A DNA stretch of 64,000 nt from Pelagicoccus albus (lineage in GTDB: Bacteria > Verrucomicrobiota > Verrucomicrobiia > Opitutales > Opitutaceae). The notes under the pieces are model-generated. The model saw nothing but the letters and a program-made list of their open reading frames with translations, had not been told where the DNA came from and searched no databases. The translations under genes and the position numbers were made by a program. The stretch spans positions 348,035 through 412,034 of the forward strand of contig NZ_JACHVC010000007.1 in assembly GCF_014230145.1 (NCBI RefSeq). The letters are read 5' to 3'. Of the stretch, positions 8,167 through 17,454 are shown one piece after another (positions within the stretch are counted from its first letter, which is position 1; every line of letters begins with the position of its first letter).

Positions 8167-9966
8167 TTAGGCCTTAGCCTTTTCCTTGGCGTAGATCGAA
8201 ACTTTCGGAGTCAAGCCGCCGAGGATCTGGCGAGCTCGTTTCAGAGCTTTCGCGGTTGAAAGCGTTGGGTTGCTTTCGTCGTCAGCGAAAAGGTTTATCT
8301 CATTGATCACTTTCGTGAGTCCCGAGTTTTTGAATATCCTCATGGTATCGGGCCGGACTTCGCTGACCAGGAGGATACGGTCGCGTTCGTTCATATAGCG
8401 GATTAGCTCTTCGAGGGCCATGCAGCTGGTAGCGTCAAGGTTGTGGGCATTTCGTAGTTTCATAACGACTACTTTGAGATTTTCGTCGTCTGCCACTCGC
8501 CTCATTTGATCTCGGAAAAGCTCTGCGGCCCCGAAGAAAAGTTCGCCCTCGACGTGTACGATTGAGACTTCTGGATTGGAGCGTTGTTGCGTATCGGCGA
8601 GCTGGCCGATCTGTCCTTTTTCGTCCACGTCCACTTCCACGATTTCCGGACTGGCCACTTTTTTCAGGAAGAGGGCGATAGAAACGCATGTGCCTATGTA
8701 GATGGCGAAGTCGAGAGCGATTAGGAGACCCGCCATAAAGGTAACATAGAAGGTGATGCTATCCGACTTCGTGCTTTGGGTAACCAGTTTTAGGTGGTGC
8801 TTGTTCACGAGCGAAAGCCCTATCGATATGACGACGACCGCGAGGGCAGCTGTAGGTACGAATTGAATCAGGTCTGCCAGAAGAAAAGCGCCTGCCAACA
8901 TGAGGAGTCCCGAGAGAAAGCCGGAGACCGGGGTGGAGGCACCAGAGTCGACGTTAAGTTGTGAGCGGGTTAGCGAACCAGAAGCGGCCATGCCGGAAAA
9001 AAGCGAGCACCCTATATTTGCCATCCCGACCGCGAACATTTCTTGGCTACTGTTTAGGCGGGCTCCATCTCGCGCTGCGAGTGACTTGCCGATCGAGTTG
9101 CCCTCCAAGGTACACAGCAAGGCGATGGCGATGGCAGGGGAAAGAAGCTTGTTGATGGTGTTCTGATCGAAATAGGGAAGGGTGAGTCCCCATTCGGCAG
9201 TATTGAGGCCCGGAAGCAAAGAGACTGAGAAACCGTCGATGTATCGGCTTCCCAAGTACGCGAGCAAGGAAGACAGGACCAAGGTGACGGCCACGTTTGG
9301 CAGACTCTTAAAGTACTTGGCTAGGACGACGAAACTCAGCGCTGTCACAAGGCTGAGGCTTAGGGTTGGCCAGTGCGTTTCCGACAGGTGTCGCAGGGTA
9401 AGGCTCACTACCTCGAAGAAGGTCGAGGCTTCCGCCTTTTCCTCCATGGTGAATTCGAAACCAAGCGTTTTTCTAAGCTGATTCGCTATGATGAGAGAGG
9501 CCGCCGCAGTGATGTATCCGGTTATCACTGTTCGAGACACATACTGGATCAACGTCGCTACCCGTACCACGGCTCCAATGAGCAGAACCAAGCCGACCAG
9601 AAACAGCAGTAGCGAAATGTTCGATACTGCCTCCAGTTCTGTGACGTAACCCATAGCGGTGAAGGAGCTTACCACCATGACAGAGGTCGCGTTTGTGGGA
9701 CCTAGGGTGATGTATTTCGAGCCAGCGAAAAAGGAGCCTATGATTGTTGCCACCACAGAACCAAATATCCCGTAGCGTAGGGGGAGTCCCGCGATGGCGG
9801 CGTAGGCCATGCCTTGGGGAAACGCTAGCAAGGCTACATTGAAAGCCGCTCGCATGTCTCCGGTAAGTTTTTTTCTATTGTAGCCGGCAGTGGTCTTCCG
9901 GATGGGAAATAGATCGATCCCGATCGTGGATTTGCTGGAAGGAGTTGAGCCGGACTGAGAGGGCAT
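8167..9966 (-). CDS. SulP-family anion transporter with STAS domain
   Basis: The roughly 599-residue protein has the SulP membrane core: the FPQGMAYAAIAGLPLRYGIF signature close to the N-terminus, FAGSKYITLGPTNATS, and about 10-12 hydrophobic segments to about residue 430. A C-terminal STAS domain follows (VHVEGELFFGAAELF, then VVMKLRNAHNLDATSCMALEEL). SulP proteins carry sulfate, bicarbonate or other anions with Na+ or H+. The ion cannot be told here. An ATG start at 9966 is preferred over the TTG four codons upstream. Confidence 0.9.
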   Translation of the reverse strand: MPSQSGSTPSSKSTIGIDLFPIRKTTAGYNRKKLTGDMRAAFNVALLAFPQGMAYAAIAGLPLRYGIFGSVVATIIGSFFAGSKYITLGPTNATSVMVVSSFTAMGYVTELEAVSNISLLLFLVGLVLLIGAVVRVATLIQYVSRTVITGYITAAASLIIANQLRKTLGFEFTMEEKAEASTFFEVVSLTLRHLSETHWPTLSLSLVTALSFVVLAKYFKSLPNVAVTLVLSSLLAYLGSRYIDGFSVSLLPGLNTAEWGLTLPYFDQNTINKLLSPAIAIALLCTLEGNSIGKSLAARDGARLNSSQEMFAVGMANIGCSLFSGMAASGSLTRSQLNVDSGASTPVSGFLSGLLMLAGAFLLADLIQFVPTAALAVVVISIGLSLVNKHHLKLVTQSTKSDSITFYVTFMAGLLIALDFAIYIGTCVSIALFLKKVASPEIVEVDVDEKGQIGQLADTQQRSNPEVSIVHVEGELFFGAAELFRDQMRRVADDENLKVVVMKLRNAHNLDATSCMALEELIRYMNERDRILLVSEVRPDTMRIFKNSGLTKVINEINLFADDESNPTLSTAKALKRARQILGGLTPKVSIYAKEKAKA

Positions 9967-10106
9967 AGGGGGTATCAAATTCAGAAAAGCTTTTGAGCGA
10001 AGCGGGCGGTTTAGAAAAGCTAGTCCTTTTCTGGATTCAGGCCAGCCGTTAGTCAGTTTTTGACGAGCCTGAATCTTTGTTTGCGGTGGGGAGAGGAGTG
10101 GTTTGA

Positions 10107-11840
10107 ATGAACTCCTTTATGAGTGCCACAGAGTCCAGCCCAGTCCCGGAAGTCGCCGGTTTGTCAGCTACCGTATGCCTGTTTTTGGGCAATTGTAAGA
10201 TAGTGGTTCGCCGCGGCAAAAACTGTGGAATGCTCAAGCCTTTCGCCTACGGAGAAAACTCTGTGGGTGACGCGAGGGACAGGCTGCAATCGCTGGGCCG
10301 CGAGGAGCGGTTGGTAGAGGTATCCCCAGGACTGTATTTTGTGGCCCTTGACGAGATGGAGGTACCTGCGGCTTTACAAGAGGAAGGTTGGTTTGGCGAA
10401 TCGCTGCAGGCTTTTTACCAAGAGTCCGTACTATCCGAGGATACGGTGGCGTTCATTCGGGCGGATGCGATTCGGATCCCCTACCTTTATCTCAACCCGA
10501 ACGACTACATCTACCGCTTCAGAGCGGAGAGAGAGAGAAATCGCAAAGTCTACCAATTCGACGATTCGTCGGTCGCTCTCTATCACAGTGCCCTCTGCGA
10601 CGCGATTAAGGCGGTCAAGCGTGCCAAAGAGCGTTCAGCCACCAGTCCGGCCCGCCTGGATTTTGGAGCGACGGAATTTTTGCTGCCCAGCCACTTCGGC
10701 TTTTGTTTGGGGGTGCAGAACGCGATAGAGCGAGCCTACGAAACCTTAGCTGCCAATCCTGGTAAACGAGTCTTTATGCTCAGCGAATTGATTCATAACC
10801 CGTTTGTAAACAATGATCTGCAGGCAAGAGGGTTGAAATATCTTCAGAGCGACAAGGGGATTCCTTTGATCGAAGAAGCCTCGGGCAAAGCTTATTGGGA
10901 TAGCCTTTCGGACGAGGATATTGTGATCATACCCGCCTTTGGCGCTCGCGACGAGGATAAGCTACGTCTCATCGAGCGTGGATTGCCGATCCGGCAATAC
11001 GACGCGACTTGCATGCTCGTAGAGAAGGTATGGAAAGCCGCCCGCCGCTACGGCGAGCAAGGCTATACCATCGTGATCCATGGCAAGGCAGAGCATGAGG
11101 AAACCAAGGCCACATTCTCCAATAGCGCTAAGTATGCCCCGTCTGTAGTGATTCGAGACATGAAGGAGGCGGCCAATCTTTCTGCGGTCATCAAAGCCGA
11201 AACAGAGGAGGAGAAACAGTGCCTTTTCGAGCCGTTCAGGTCCTTGGCATCCGTGGGCTTCGATCCTGTAAAGGATTTGGATCGTTTGGCTTTGATCAAC
11301 CAGACGACTCTGCTGCGAAACGAAACGCTGAAGATCATAGCCCATTTCGAGGAAACGCTGACCTCTGTGTACGGTGAAGCCGAGATAACGGACCACCTCG
11401 CCATGAGCAGTAAGGGCGACACGCTTTGCTACGCGACACAGGTGAATCAAGACGCCTTGGCCAAGGCCTTGGACGAAGACATAGATGCGGCGATCGTGGT
11501 GGGAGGCAAAAACAGCTCTAATACCTTTCAACTCTATCGTCTGTGCCGGGAGCGTTTTGGAAAAAGGGCCTTCTACATCCAGTCGGAGGCGAACATCCTG
11601 TCTCGCTCGGAAATTGAGCATTTCATCTTTCCCTACGATCCCAACGATCCGAAGCAAGGGATCATGGAGCCGCGTCCATTCTTGCCGGCAAAGGATCGAA
11701 TCAAGGTTTTGGTTACCGGAGGAGCATCCTGTCCAGACGGCATCTTGCAGCAGATCATTTGTCGGATAAACGGCTTTTTTCCTAAGGAGTCGATCCGCTC
11801 GGTAGAAGAGGTGTTGCAAGAGGTCGGTAAAGAAGACTGA
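10107..11840 (+). CDS. ispH: 4-hydroxy-3-methylbut-2-enyl diphosphate reductase IspH with long N-terminal extension
   Basis: Residues from about 185 to 577 form IspH, the last enzyme of the MEP isoprenoid pathway. The three [4Fe-4S] cysteines are C200 (HFGFCLGVQNAIERA), C302 (YDATCMLV) and C542 (GGASCPDGIL), and the conserved HGKAEHEETKAT is present. E. coli IspH has about 316 residues. This one is nearer the long cyanobacterial/plant type in the core and in addition carries about 180 unrecognised N-terminal residues with Cys24, 30 and 40. The start is an ATG with a GGAGTGG-type ribosome site 8-14 bases upstream. The extension is in frame and its composition resembles coding sequence, so I consider it real. 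Confidence 0.9.
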   Translation: MNSFMSATESSPVPEVAGLSATVCLFLGNCKIVVRRGKNCGMLKPFAYGENSVGDARDRLQSLGREERLVEVSPGLYFVALDEMEVPAALQEEGWFGESLQAFYQESVLSEDTVAFIRADAIRIPYLYLNPNDYIYRFRAERERNRKVYQFDDSSVALYHSALCDAIKAVKRAKERSATSPARLDFGATEFLLPSHFGFCLGVQNAIERAYETLAANPGKRVFMLSELIHNPFVNNDLQARGLKYLQSDKGIPLIEEASGKAYWDSLSDEDIVIIPAFGARDEDKLRLIERGLPIRQYDATCMLVEKVWKAARRYGEQGYTIVIHGKAEHEETKATFSNSAKYAPSVVIRDMKEAANLSAVIKAETEEEKQCLFEPFRSLASVGFDPVKDLDRLALINQTTLLRNETLKIIAHFEETLTSVYGEAEITDHLAMSSKGDTLCYATQVNQDALAKALDEDIDAAIVVGGKNSSNTFQLYRLCRERFGKRAFYIQSEANILSRSEIEHFIFPYDPNDPKQGIMEPRPFLPAKDRIKVLVTGGASCPDGILQQIICRINGFFPKESIRSVEEVLQEVGKED

Positions 11841-12092
11841 ACGCCGCGTGGGGCGATTCTCCTATAAGCTCAGCTCCTAGCTGGTTTGTAATCTAAGATT
11901 TTTCTCTTTGGGGAAGCTGTTGAAATTCAGTGGATAGCGGGATTTCAGAAGTAGAAAAACTTAATTCACGACGAAAATATATTTATTTTCCTTTTAGCTG
12001 TAAGATCTTTCCAGTAGAAGCCCCACCAATCTCTTGGGAGGTCTAAGTCTTGCTTGATTTGGCTTCTATCAGAGTCGCCAACCAACCTTAGG

Positions 12093-13700
12093 ATGAACAC
12101 ACTTCAAATCATTTTCGAGAACAAGCTGATCGTATTGTTCGTGATCGTAGGTCTCGGCTTGCTGCTGGGAAGCATAACGATCAAAGGCATCGGCCTTGGA
12201 AGCTCGGGGGTCTTGTTTACGGCTTTGCTGGCTGGGCATCTCGGTTTAGCAGTGCCGGCTGGCATAGGCAGTTTCGGTCTCGCTCTTTTTGTGTATTGCG
12301 TGGGCATCGGAGCGGGACCCCGCTTTTTTCCGGCTTTGGCTCGGGAAGGGGGAGGGCTGGCTAAGCTAAGCCTCCTGATTGTTGGCATCGGAGCCCTTAC
12401 TGCCTGGGGGCTGGGTCGCTTTTTCGAACTTCCCACGGATTTGACTGCTGGTCTTTTTGCGGGGGCCTTGACGAGTACTCCGGCTCTCGCTGCGGCCTCG
12501 GAAGGTACCAAAGTGTCTGCCGAAGGGGTAGCCATCGGTTATGGTATCGCCTATCCATTTGGGGTTATCGGCGTGGTGCTTTTTGTGCAATTGCTACCGA
12601 AACTGCTCAAAGGCGGCAATGATTCAGAGGAAGCGGACCAAGACGACGCCGATGGAGCGGAAAAAGAGGTGCAACACCTTTTGGTGGAAGTTTCCAATTC
12701 GAATTTGGTGGGCCTGAAGATTGGCGATGAAAATTTGTCACGTTTTGGATGCCAGGTCTCAAGAGTGATGAAGGAGGGGCGTTTAGTGCCTCTGAGCCAA
12801 GATGACGAATTTGCGGTAGGTCAAAACCTCATGTTGGTGGGGCGTGCTCGAGACATCAAAATCGCTACCGATTTTATTGGCCGCAAGAGCGAGGCGAGCT
12901 ACGTGATGGATACGGAGAACGAACGGGAACGTTTGGTGGTCTCCGCGAAATCTGTCGGAGGTAAGTTGCTACAGGAGATCGGGTCGCTTCGCAATTTTGG
13001 AGTGGTGGTGACTCGAATCGATCGTCTCGGACAAACTTTCGTTCCGACTCCCAATACCCGAATCGAGGTGAACGACGTTCTGACTTCGGTGGGGCAAAGA
13101 GATGGGTTGAAGCGGTTCGGCTCCCATATCGGACATCGTCCACAGGCGTTCGATCAGACCGACATGATTTCCCTAACCGTGGGCCTTAGCCTCGGCATTT
13201 TCTGTGGAATGATTCCGCTCCATCTGCCTGGAGGCGAGCCCATGACCTTGGGATTGGCGGGCGGACCTCTTTTCGTTTCGCTTGTCCTTGGATATTTTGG
13301 CAGAATCGGTCGCGTGGTCGGCTACGTTCCAAGGCCAACCCGCATGCTCCTTCAGGAATTGGGACTTGTTTTGTTCCTAGCCAATGCGGGTATAGTCGGG
13401 GGAGCTAGCTTGGGTGAAACGGTCTCAACCTACGGCTTTGTCGTCTTCCTCACGGGAGCGCTCATCACCTTGACCCCCTTGATTGTAGCCTACATTTTCG
13501 CTCGAAAAGCCCTTGGCTTGACCCGTCAGCAAACGCTAGGAGGCATTTGTGGTGGCATGACTAGCACGCCAGCCTTGGGAGCGTTGACCGCATCCAGCAA
13601 CTCGCAACAGCCGATTGTTTCTTATGCGACGGCTTACCCGGTCGCTCTTATCATGATGACGGTATTGGCGAAGCTTCTCATTCAAGTGATGGGCGGCTAA
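12093..13700 (+). CDS. Putative AspT/YidE/YbjL-type antiporter with two TrkA-C domains
   Basis: The 535-residue protein has two matching membrane halves of about five segments each, flanking a soluble middle (about residues 190-365) with two TrkA-C-like regulatory domains (SNLVGLKIGDENL and SVGGKLLQEIG). The repeated TSTPALAAAS and TSTPALGALTASS motifs, followed by AYPFGVIG and AYPVALIM, are the family's paired signature. This fits the aspartate-alanine exchanger (AAE) family, whose uncharacterised members include YidE and YbjL. The substrate is not predictable. The chosen ATG skips 13 codons without a family match. Confidence 0.85.
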   Translation: MNTLQIIFENKLIVLFVIVGLGLLLGSITIKGIGLGSSGVLFTALLAGHLGLAVPAGIGSFGLALFVYCVGIGAGPRFFPALAREGGGLAKLSLLIVGIGALTAWGLGRFFELPTDLTAGLFAGALTSTPALAAASEGTKVSAEGVAIGYGIAYPFGVIGVVLFVQLLPKLLKGGNDSEEADQDDADGAEKEVQHLLVEVSNSNLVGLKIGDENLSRFGCQVSRVMKEGRLVPLSQDDEFAVGQNLMLVGRARDIKIATDFIGRKSEASYVMDTENERERLVVSAKSVGGKLLQEIGSLRNFGVVVTRIDRLGQTFVPTPNTRIEVNDVLTSVGQRDGLKRFGSHIGHRPQAFDQTDMISLTVGLSLGIFCGMIPLHLPGGEPMTLGLAGGPLFVSLVLGYFGRIGRVVGYVPRPTRMLLQELGLVLFLANAGIVGGASLGETVSTYGFVVFLTGALITLTPLIVAYIFARKALGLTRQQTLGGICGGMTSTPALGALTASSNSQQPIVSYATAYPVALIMMTVLAKLLIQVMGG

Positions 13701-13733
13701 GTCGCTTCTATCTCCGGATACTTTTGGCCGAGA

Positions 13734-14225
13734 ATGAGCAAGCTCAGTAAGTTGAGGCTTCTTCTGGAGGTGAGCTATGCTCGCTTGGAGGACATTCCCG
13801 ATATCTTGTCTCTACACGAAGTAAGCTTTTCGAAAGATGCCTTGGAGCTGCGTCGCTCGGAGTTGGAGAAAATTATTGGAAGTTCGGATTCGAAGATTCT
13901 GGTATGCCGTATTCGCGATTCGTTTGCCGGTTACATGATCATGGTCGAGCCTCGCTTTAGGCCATGGACAAATGGTGAATATCTAGCGGTACGCCGTGGG
14001 CACGCCGGCAAGGGGGCTGCCGCTATCCTCATGGAAGAAGGTATGCGTTTGGCGAAGCGGCCCTTCGTTCGCATACTCGTCCGCCCCAGCAACGTTTCCG
14101 CTCTGAAGCTGTATCGTCGCTATGGCTTCGTGAAAGCTGGATGCAAGCGTGGCTTCTACGCGGATGGCGAGGATGCGATCGTTCTTTTGCGGGCCACTTT
14201 CTGGGTTCGTAGTCGCTTTCGCTAG
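13734..14225 (+). CDS. GNAT-family N-acetyltransferase
   Basis: The 163-residue protein has the GNAT fold: an N-terminal substrate half (SYARLEDIPDILSLHE), an acetyl-CoA loop in a divergent form (RRGHAGKGAAAILMEEGMRLAK, replacing the Q/RxxGxG/A consensus with GHAGKGAA), and the C-terminal NVSALKLYRRYGFVKAG segment common to RimI-type enzymes. The substrate is unknown. It starts 33 bases after the antiporter gene and may be co-transcribed with it. Confidence 0.8.
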   Translation: MSKLSKLRLLLEVSYARLEDIPDILSLHEVSFSKDALELRRSELEKIIGSSDSKILVCRIRDSFAGYMIMVEPRFRPWTNGEYLAVRRGHAGKGAAAILMEEGMRLAKRPFVRILVRPSNVSALKLYRRYGFVKAGCKRGFYADGEDAIVLLRATFWVRSRFR

Positions 14226-14364
14226 GACGAGTCGATTGGGAGTGCAAAGCTTTCAGGATGGCAGAAGCGAGCCGAGTCGGCATAGCCTTTTTTTCGGCCT
14301 GATAGGCATTTCAGTTTCTCGGATTCCGAGTCGATTGAAGGCCTACGCCAGAATGTGTTGAAGC

Positions 14365-15345
14365 ATGGAAATCCAATTTTTAGAACGAAGCCAAATAGAT
14401 ATCAGTCGATGGGACCGGTGTATCGATGACTCCGTGAACGGTAATCCTTATGGCTTCTCTTGGTATCTGGATCATTCTAGCGGGAGTTGGGGAGGCCTTG
14501 TGGAAGGAGATTACGTATCGGTTATGCCACTGGTGTGGAATACCAGACTGTTTGGCGTCCAGCAGCTCTATCAGCCGTTCTTTTGCCAGCAACTAGGGGT
14601 TTATTCAGAATTCCCCGTTACCGAAGAACGCATTAAAGCGTTCCTCGGTTCCATCCCCCGCAGGTTCAGGTTTGTCGAAGTCCAGCTAAACGAACGTACT
14701 CCGTTCCCTTCGCTCAAAGGAGTAGCGGGGAAGGAGCAATTCAACTGTGTGCTTCCTCTCGAAAAGTCTTATGAGAGCCTCCGCCGCAACTATAGCGAAA
14801 GTCTTCGTCGCAGTCTGAAAAAGGCGGCGAAGCATGGCTTCACCCTGACCCGATCTATCTCTCCGCAAGTCTTGTTGGAGCAGTATCGTACCTATCAGGG
14901 ACCTAAGATTGGTTCGCTCGATAATCAGTTAGTCGAGATGGCAATCTCGATTGTGGAAGAAGCCCTGAAAAGAAATCGAGGCTTCGTGCTGGGGCTGAAT
15001 GATTCGGAAGGCAAGCTTGTCGCGAGTGCGTTTTTTCTCGAGAGCCACGGTCGGATAATAAGTTTGATCCCTGCAGTGACTGCTGAAGGCAGGCGTCTCA
15101 ACGCGATGCATCACTTGTTAGATAGCGTCATTCGGGAAAACGCTGGAACGGACAAAGTCTTGGACTTCGATGGTTCGACCATTCCGTCTATCGCTCGCTT
15201 TTTCAAAAGCTTTGGAAGCCAAGAGATGCCGTTTTATCGGATACAGCTTAACCGGCTGCCGTTTTGGATTCGCTGGTACAAGTCGGACTTCGTTATCGCC
15301 TGCAAAGAGCGTTATGCCCGCAGGGCCAACCCTTTGCCGAGTTGA
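14365..15345 (+). CDS. FemAB/BioF2-like GNAT-fold acyltransferase
   Basis: The 326-residue protein resembles the acetyltransferase_6 (BioF2/FemAB-like) group. The N-terminal part is rich in aromatic residues (NPYGFSWYLDHSS). The middle has the paired basic segment NYSESLRRSLKKAAKHGFTL, typical of FemAB-like enzymes, and the C-terminal half holds LVASAFFLESHGRIISLIPA and a DFDGSTIPSIARFFKSFGS motif near residue 275, where the family has (F/D)xGS..(I)xxF(K)xxFG. Such enzymes add amino acids or acyl groups to cell-wall or surface glycans. The substrate here is unknown. Confidence 0.75.
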   Translation: MEIQFLERSQIDISRWDRCIDDSVNGNPYGFSWYLDHSSGSWGGLVEGDYVSVMPLVWNTRLFGVQQLYQPFFCQQLGVYSEFPVTEERIKAFLGSIPRRFRFVEVQLNERTPFPSLKGVAGKEQFNCVLPLEKSYESLRRNYSESLRRSLKKAAKHGFTLTRSISPQVLLEQYRTYQGPKIGSLDNQLVEMAISIVEEALKRNRGFVLGLNDSEGKLVASAFFLESHGRIISLIPAVTAEGRRLNAMHHLLDSVIRENAGTDKVLDFDGSTIPSIARFFKSFGSQEMPFYRIQLNRLPFWIRWYKSDFVIACKERYARRANPLPS

Positions 15346-15395
15346 AGTGAAATGTATCAGGGAATCAAATTCGAGAGACCCACGTACGCCTCCGC

Positions 15396-16325
15396 CTAAC
15401 TCGTTTGCATTTCAGAGTCTACCCAACGACGGAAGTGTTCTAGCTCGGGTGGAAGCGATCCAGGCGGCAGAACCCAGGAGAAGGTGCGGTGGATTGCGAG
15501 TTCTGGTATTTGTAGTACCTGTAGGCTCTTGAGGGCCAGCTCTTGGCCAATGGCCCTCTTGGGAAGGAAGGCGATTCCGAGACCGGCCAATGCTGCTGCT
15601 TTTTGTGCCAGAGTGCCACCTAGTACGAAGCTACGGTTTAGGGAGCCCGAGGAAACACCGTTTTGTCGGAATCGTTCCGCCACAACTCGTCGGGTGCCCG
15701 ATCCTGATTCACGCCATAGGATGGGCAACTTAGCGACGTCTTTCGCTGTACGGGCTGCCGACAACGCTTTGCGTAATGCCTTCGGTGTATTGGAGTTTGA
15801 ATACACAGGGATTATTTCGTCCTGCGCGAACGCTTCTAAATGCAGGCCGGAGGCACGGGTCAGCCCCTCTACGGCCCCGAGGGAGACACGTCCGGCTCGA
15901 ACTGCCGCGAGGACCTCATCTGTATTGCCGACTCGCAAGTCCACTCCCTCGATCTTTCTCACGCGGGCGTAGTCGGCGATGAGGTTTGGGAAAACATAGT
16001 CCGCCAAGGTCGTGCTCGCGGAAAAACGGAGCTTCGCGGGAGTGGCTGACGCTCGCTGGGGGTCGACTGCCTCGATAGCTTCCGCCATGAGGACGGATAG
16101 CTTGCGCGCTACGGGCAATAGACGTTTCCCCGCTTCGGTAATCGCCATTCCAGACGCAGAGCGGTCGAAAACGGGGTGCCCGAGAACTTCCTCCAGCTTA
16201 CGTATCCGGGTGGATAGGGCGGGCTGGGAAATACCCAAGCTGCGCGAGGCGGCCTGTACACCCCCATGTTCGGCGACGGCCAGAAAAGTTCCTAGCCAGT
16301 CTGGATCGAGTCTAGTCTGGTTCAT
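15396..16325 (-). CDS. LysR-family transcriptional regulator
   Basis: The 309-residue protein has an N-terminal winged helix (LAVAEHGGVQAASRSLGISQPALSTRIRKLEEVLG, residues 15-50 region) and a periplasmic-binding-like effector domain. It is divergent from the YeiH-family gene across only 54 bases, the standard layout for a LysR activator and its target; E. coli has yeiE next to yeiH. It probably controls the exporter gene in response to a small anion such as sulfite, by analogy only. Confidence 0.9.
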   Translation of the reverse strand: MNQTRLDPDWLGTFLAVAEHGGVQAASRSLGISQPALSTRIRKLEEVLGHPVFDRSASGMAITEAGKRLLPVARKLSVLMAEAIEAVDPQRASATPAKLRFSASTTLADYVFPNLIADYARVRKIEGVDLRVGNTDEVLAAVRAGRVSLGAVEGLTRASGLHLEAFAQDEIIPVYSNSNTPKALRKALSAARTAKDVAKLPILWRESGSGTRRVVAERFRQNGVSSGSLNRSFVLGGTLAQKAAALAGLGIAFLPKRAIGQELALKSLQVLQIPELAIHRTFSWVLPPGSLPPELEHFRRWVDSEMQTS

Positions 16326-16379
16326 TATTTGTATACAACAAAGTTATCACCTATAAAAATATAGGATTACCAAGTTGAT
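16326..16379. promoter_or_regulatory. Divergent lysR/yeiH promoter-operator
   Basis: The 54-base gap contains a perfect inverted repeat, CCTATA (16350-16355), four A, TATAGG (16360-16365), and an overlapping TTA-N7-TAA at 16344-16356, compatible with a LysR T-N11-A type site. Location is strong evidence for regulation. The exact box is inference. Confidence 0.5.
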
Positions 16380-17372
16380 TTGAAAGCGAGTAGAATCAGG
16401 GACGTGAATGCTATTTTGAGGAGAGCAGGGGCTTGTTTGAAGGATGTAAGGCTCGTTGTTATGGTGCTTCTTGGCCTCGCATGTGGAGGCCTTGGGGTTC
16501 CGGCAGCCGTCGCATTAGCTTTAGGGACCGTGGCTTCTCTTGGAGGTTTGGCTGGCCAAAGAAAACGCTACCACTCTCTATCGCGTTGGTTCCTGCAGGG
16601 AGCGATCATTGCGATGGCGGCCGGTATTGATTTTCCAAGTGCCTTGAGGGTTGGTGTCGAAGGTCTCGGAGTCACTTTTTTTAGCATCGTCGGCATTTTG
16701 CTGCTTGGAATATTATTGGGACGTCTGCTGGGTGTGGCTCGAGATACAGCTTTGCTGGTCTCGGTAGGGACTGCGGTTTGTGGAGGGAGCGCTATCGCCG
16801 CTATCGCCGGTGTGATCAAACCAGGTAACCAAAAAATTGCTACGTCGTTGACGGTAGTCTTCACATTGAACGGATTGGCTCTGTTTGTGTTTCCGATGAT
16901 TGGACATGGGCTTGGCTTGAGCCAAGCAAGTTTCGCTTGGTGGTCCGCTCTTTCCATTCACGATACTAGTTCTGTGGTTGGGGCCGCTTCAGCCTATGGC
17001 GAATCATCTCTGCAACTCGCGACCACAGTGAAGCTGGCCCGAGCACTCTGGATAATTCCTATTGCGATTGTATTTGGTGTTTTGAGACGTGATAGAGTCG
17101 ATTCGCATCGTTCCTTTTCTGCGTTTCCTTGGTTTGTTTTAGTGTTTGTGGGCGTAGTTGCGTTGTTTTGGGGACTGCCAGGTTTGAGAGGAGCGGGAAG
17201 TGTTTTGTCGGGCCTTGGGAAGTCGGCAATGGTGGTCGCTTTGTTCTTCATAGGGGCGTGTATAGACTTCAAAGGTATTCGGGCTGCTGGTGCTCGGGCG
17301 TTTCTTTTAGGTGTTTCCCTTTGGCTCCCCACGGCTGCCTTAGCCTTGGTCTACGTGTATCATTTTCATTGA
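16380..17372 (+). CDS. YeiH/PSE-family putative sulfate/sulfite exporter
   Basis: The roughly 330-residue, highly hydrophobic protein has about 9-10 membrane segments. The family signature is clear: VGTAVCGGSAIAAIAGVIK (about residues 128-146), then FTLNGLALFVFPMIG and WWSALSIHDTSSVVGAASAYG, as in UPF0324/YeiH proteins. The best in-frame starts are TTG at 16380 or GTG at 16404, as there is no ATG before the first membrane segment. Divergence from lysR supports inducible expression. The substrate assignment rests on family annotation only. Confidence 0.85.
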   Translation: MKASRIRDVNAILRRAGACLKDVRLVVMVLLGLACGGLGVPAAVALALGTVASLGGLAGQRKRYHSLSRWFLQGAIIAMAAGIDFPSALRVGVEGLGVTFFSIVGILLLGILLGRLLGVARDTALLVSVGTAVCGGSAIAAIAGVIKPGNQKIATSLTVVFTLNGLALFVFPMIGHGLGLSQASFAWWSALSIHDTSSVVGAASAYGESSLQLATTVKLARALWIIPIAIVFGVLRRDRVDSHRSFSAFPWFVLVFVGVVALFWGLPGLRGAGSVLSGLGKSAMVVALFFIGACIDFKGIRAAGARAFLLGVSLWLPTAALALVYVYHFH

Positions 17373-17454
17373 GTAGATAGAGGAAACTCGGATTCAAAGC
17401 GGATCCTTCGTTTTGAAATTGCAAAGGAAGCATTGAGTTTGTTCGAAGTAGAAG

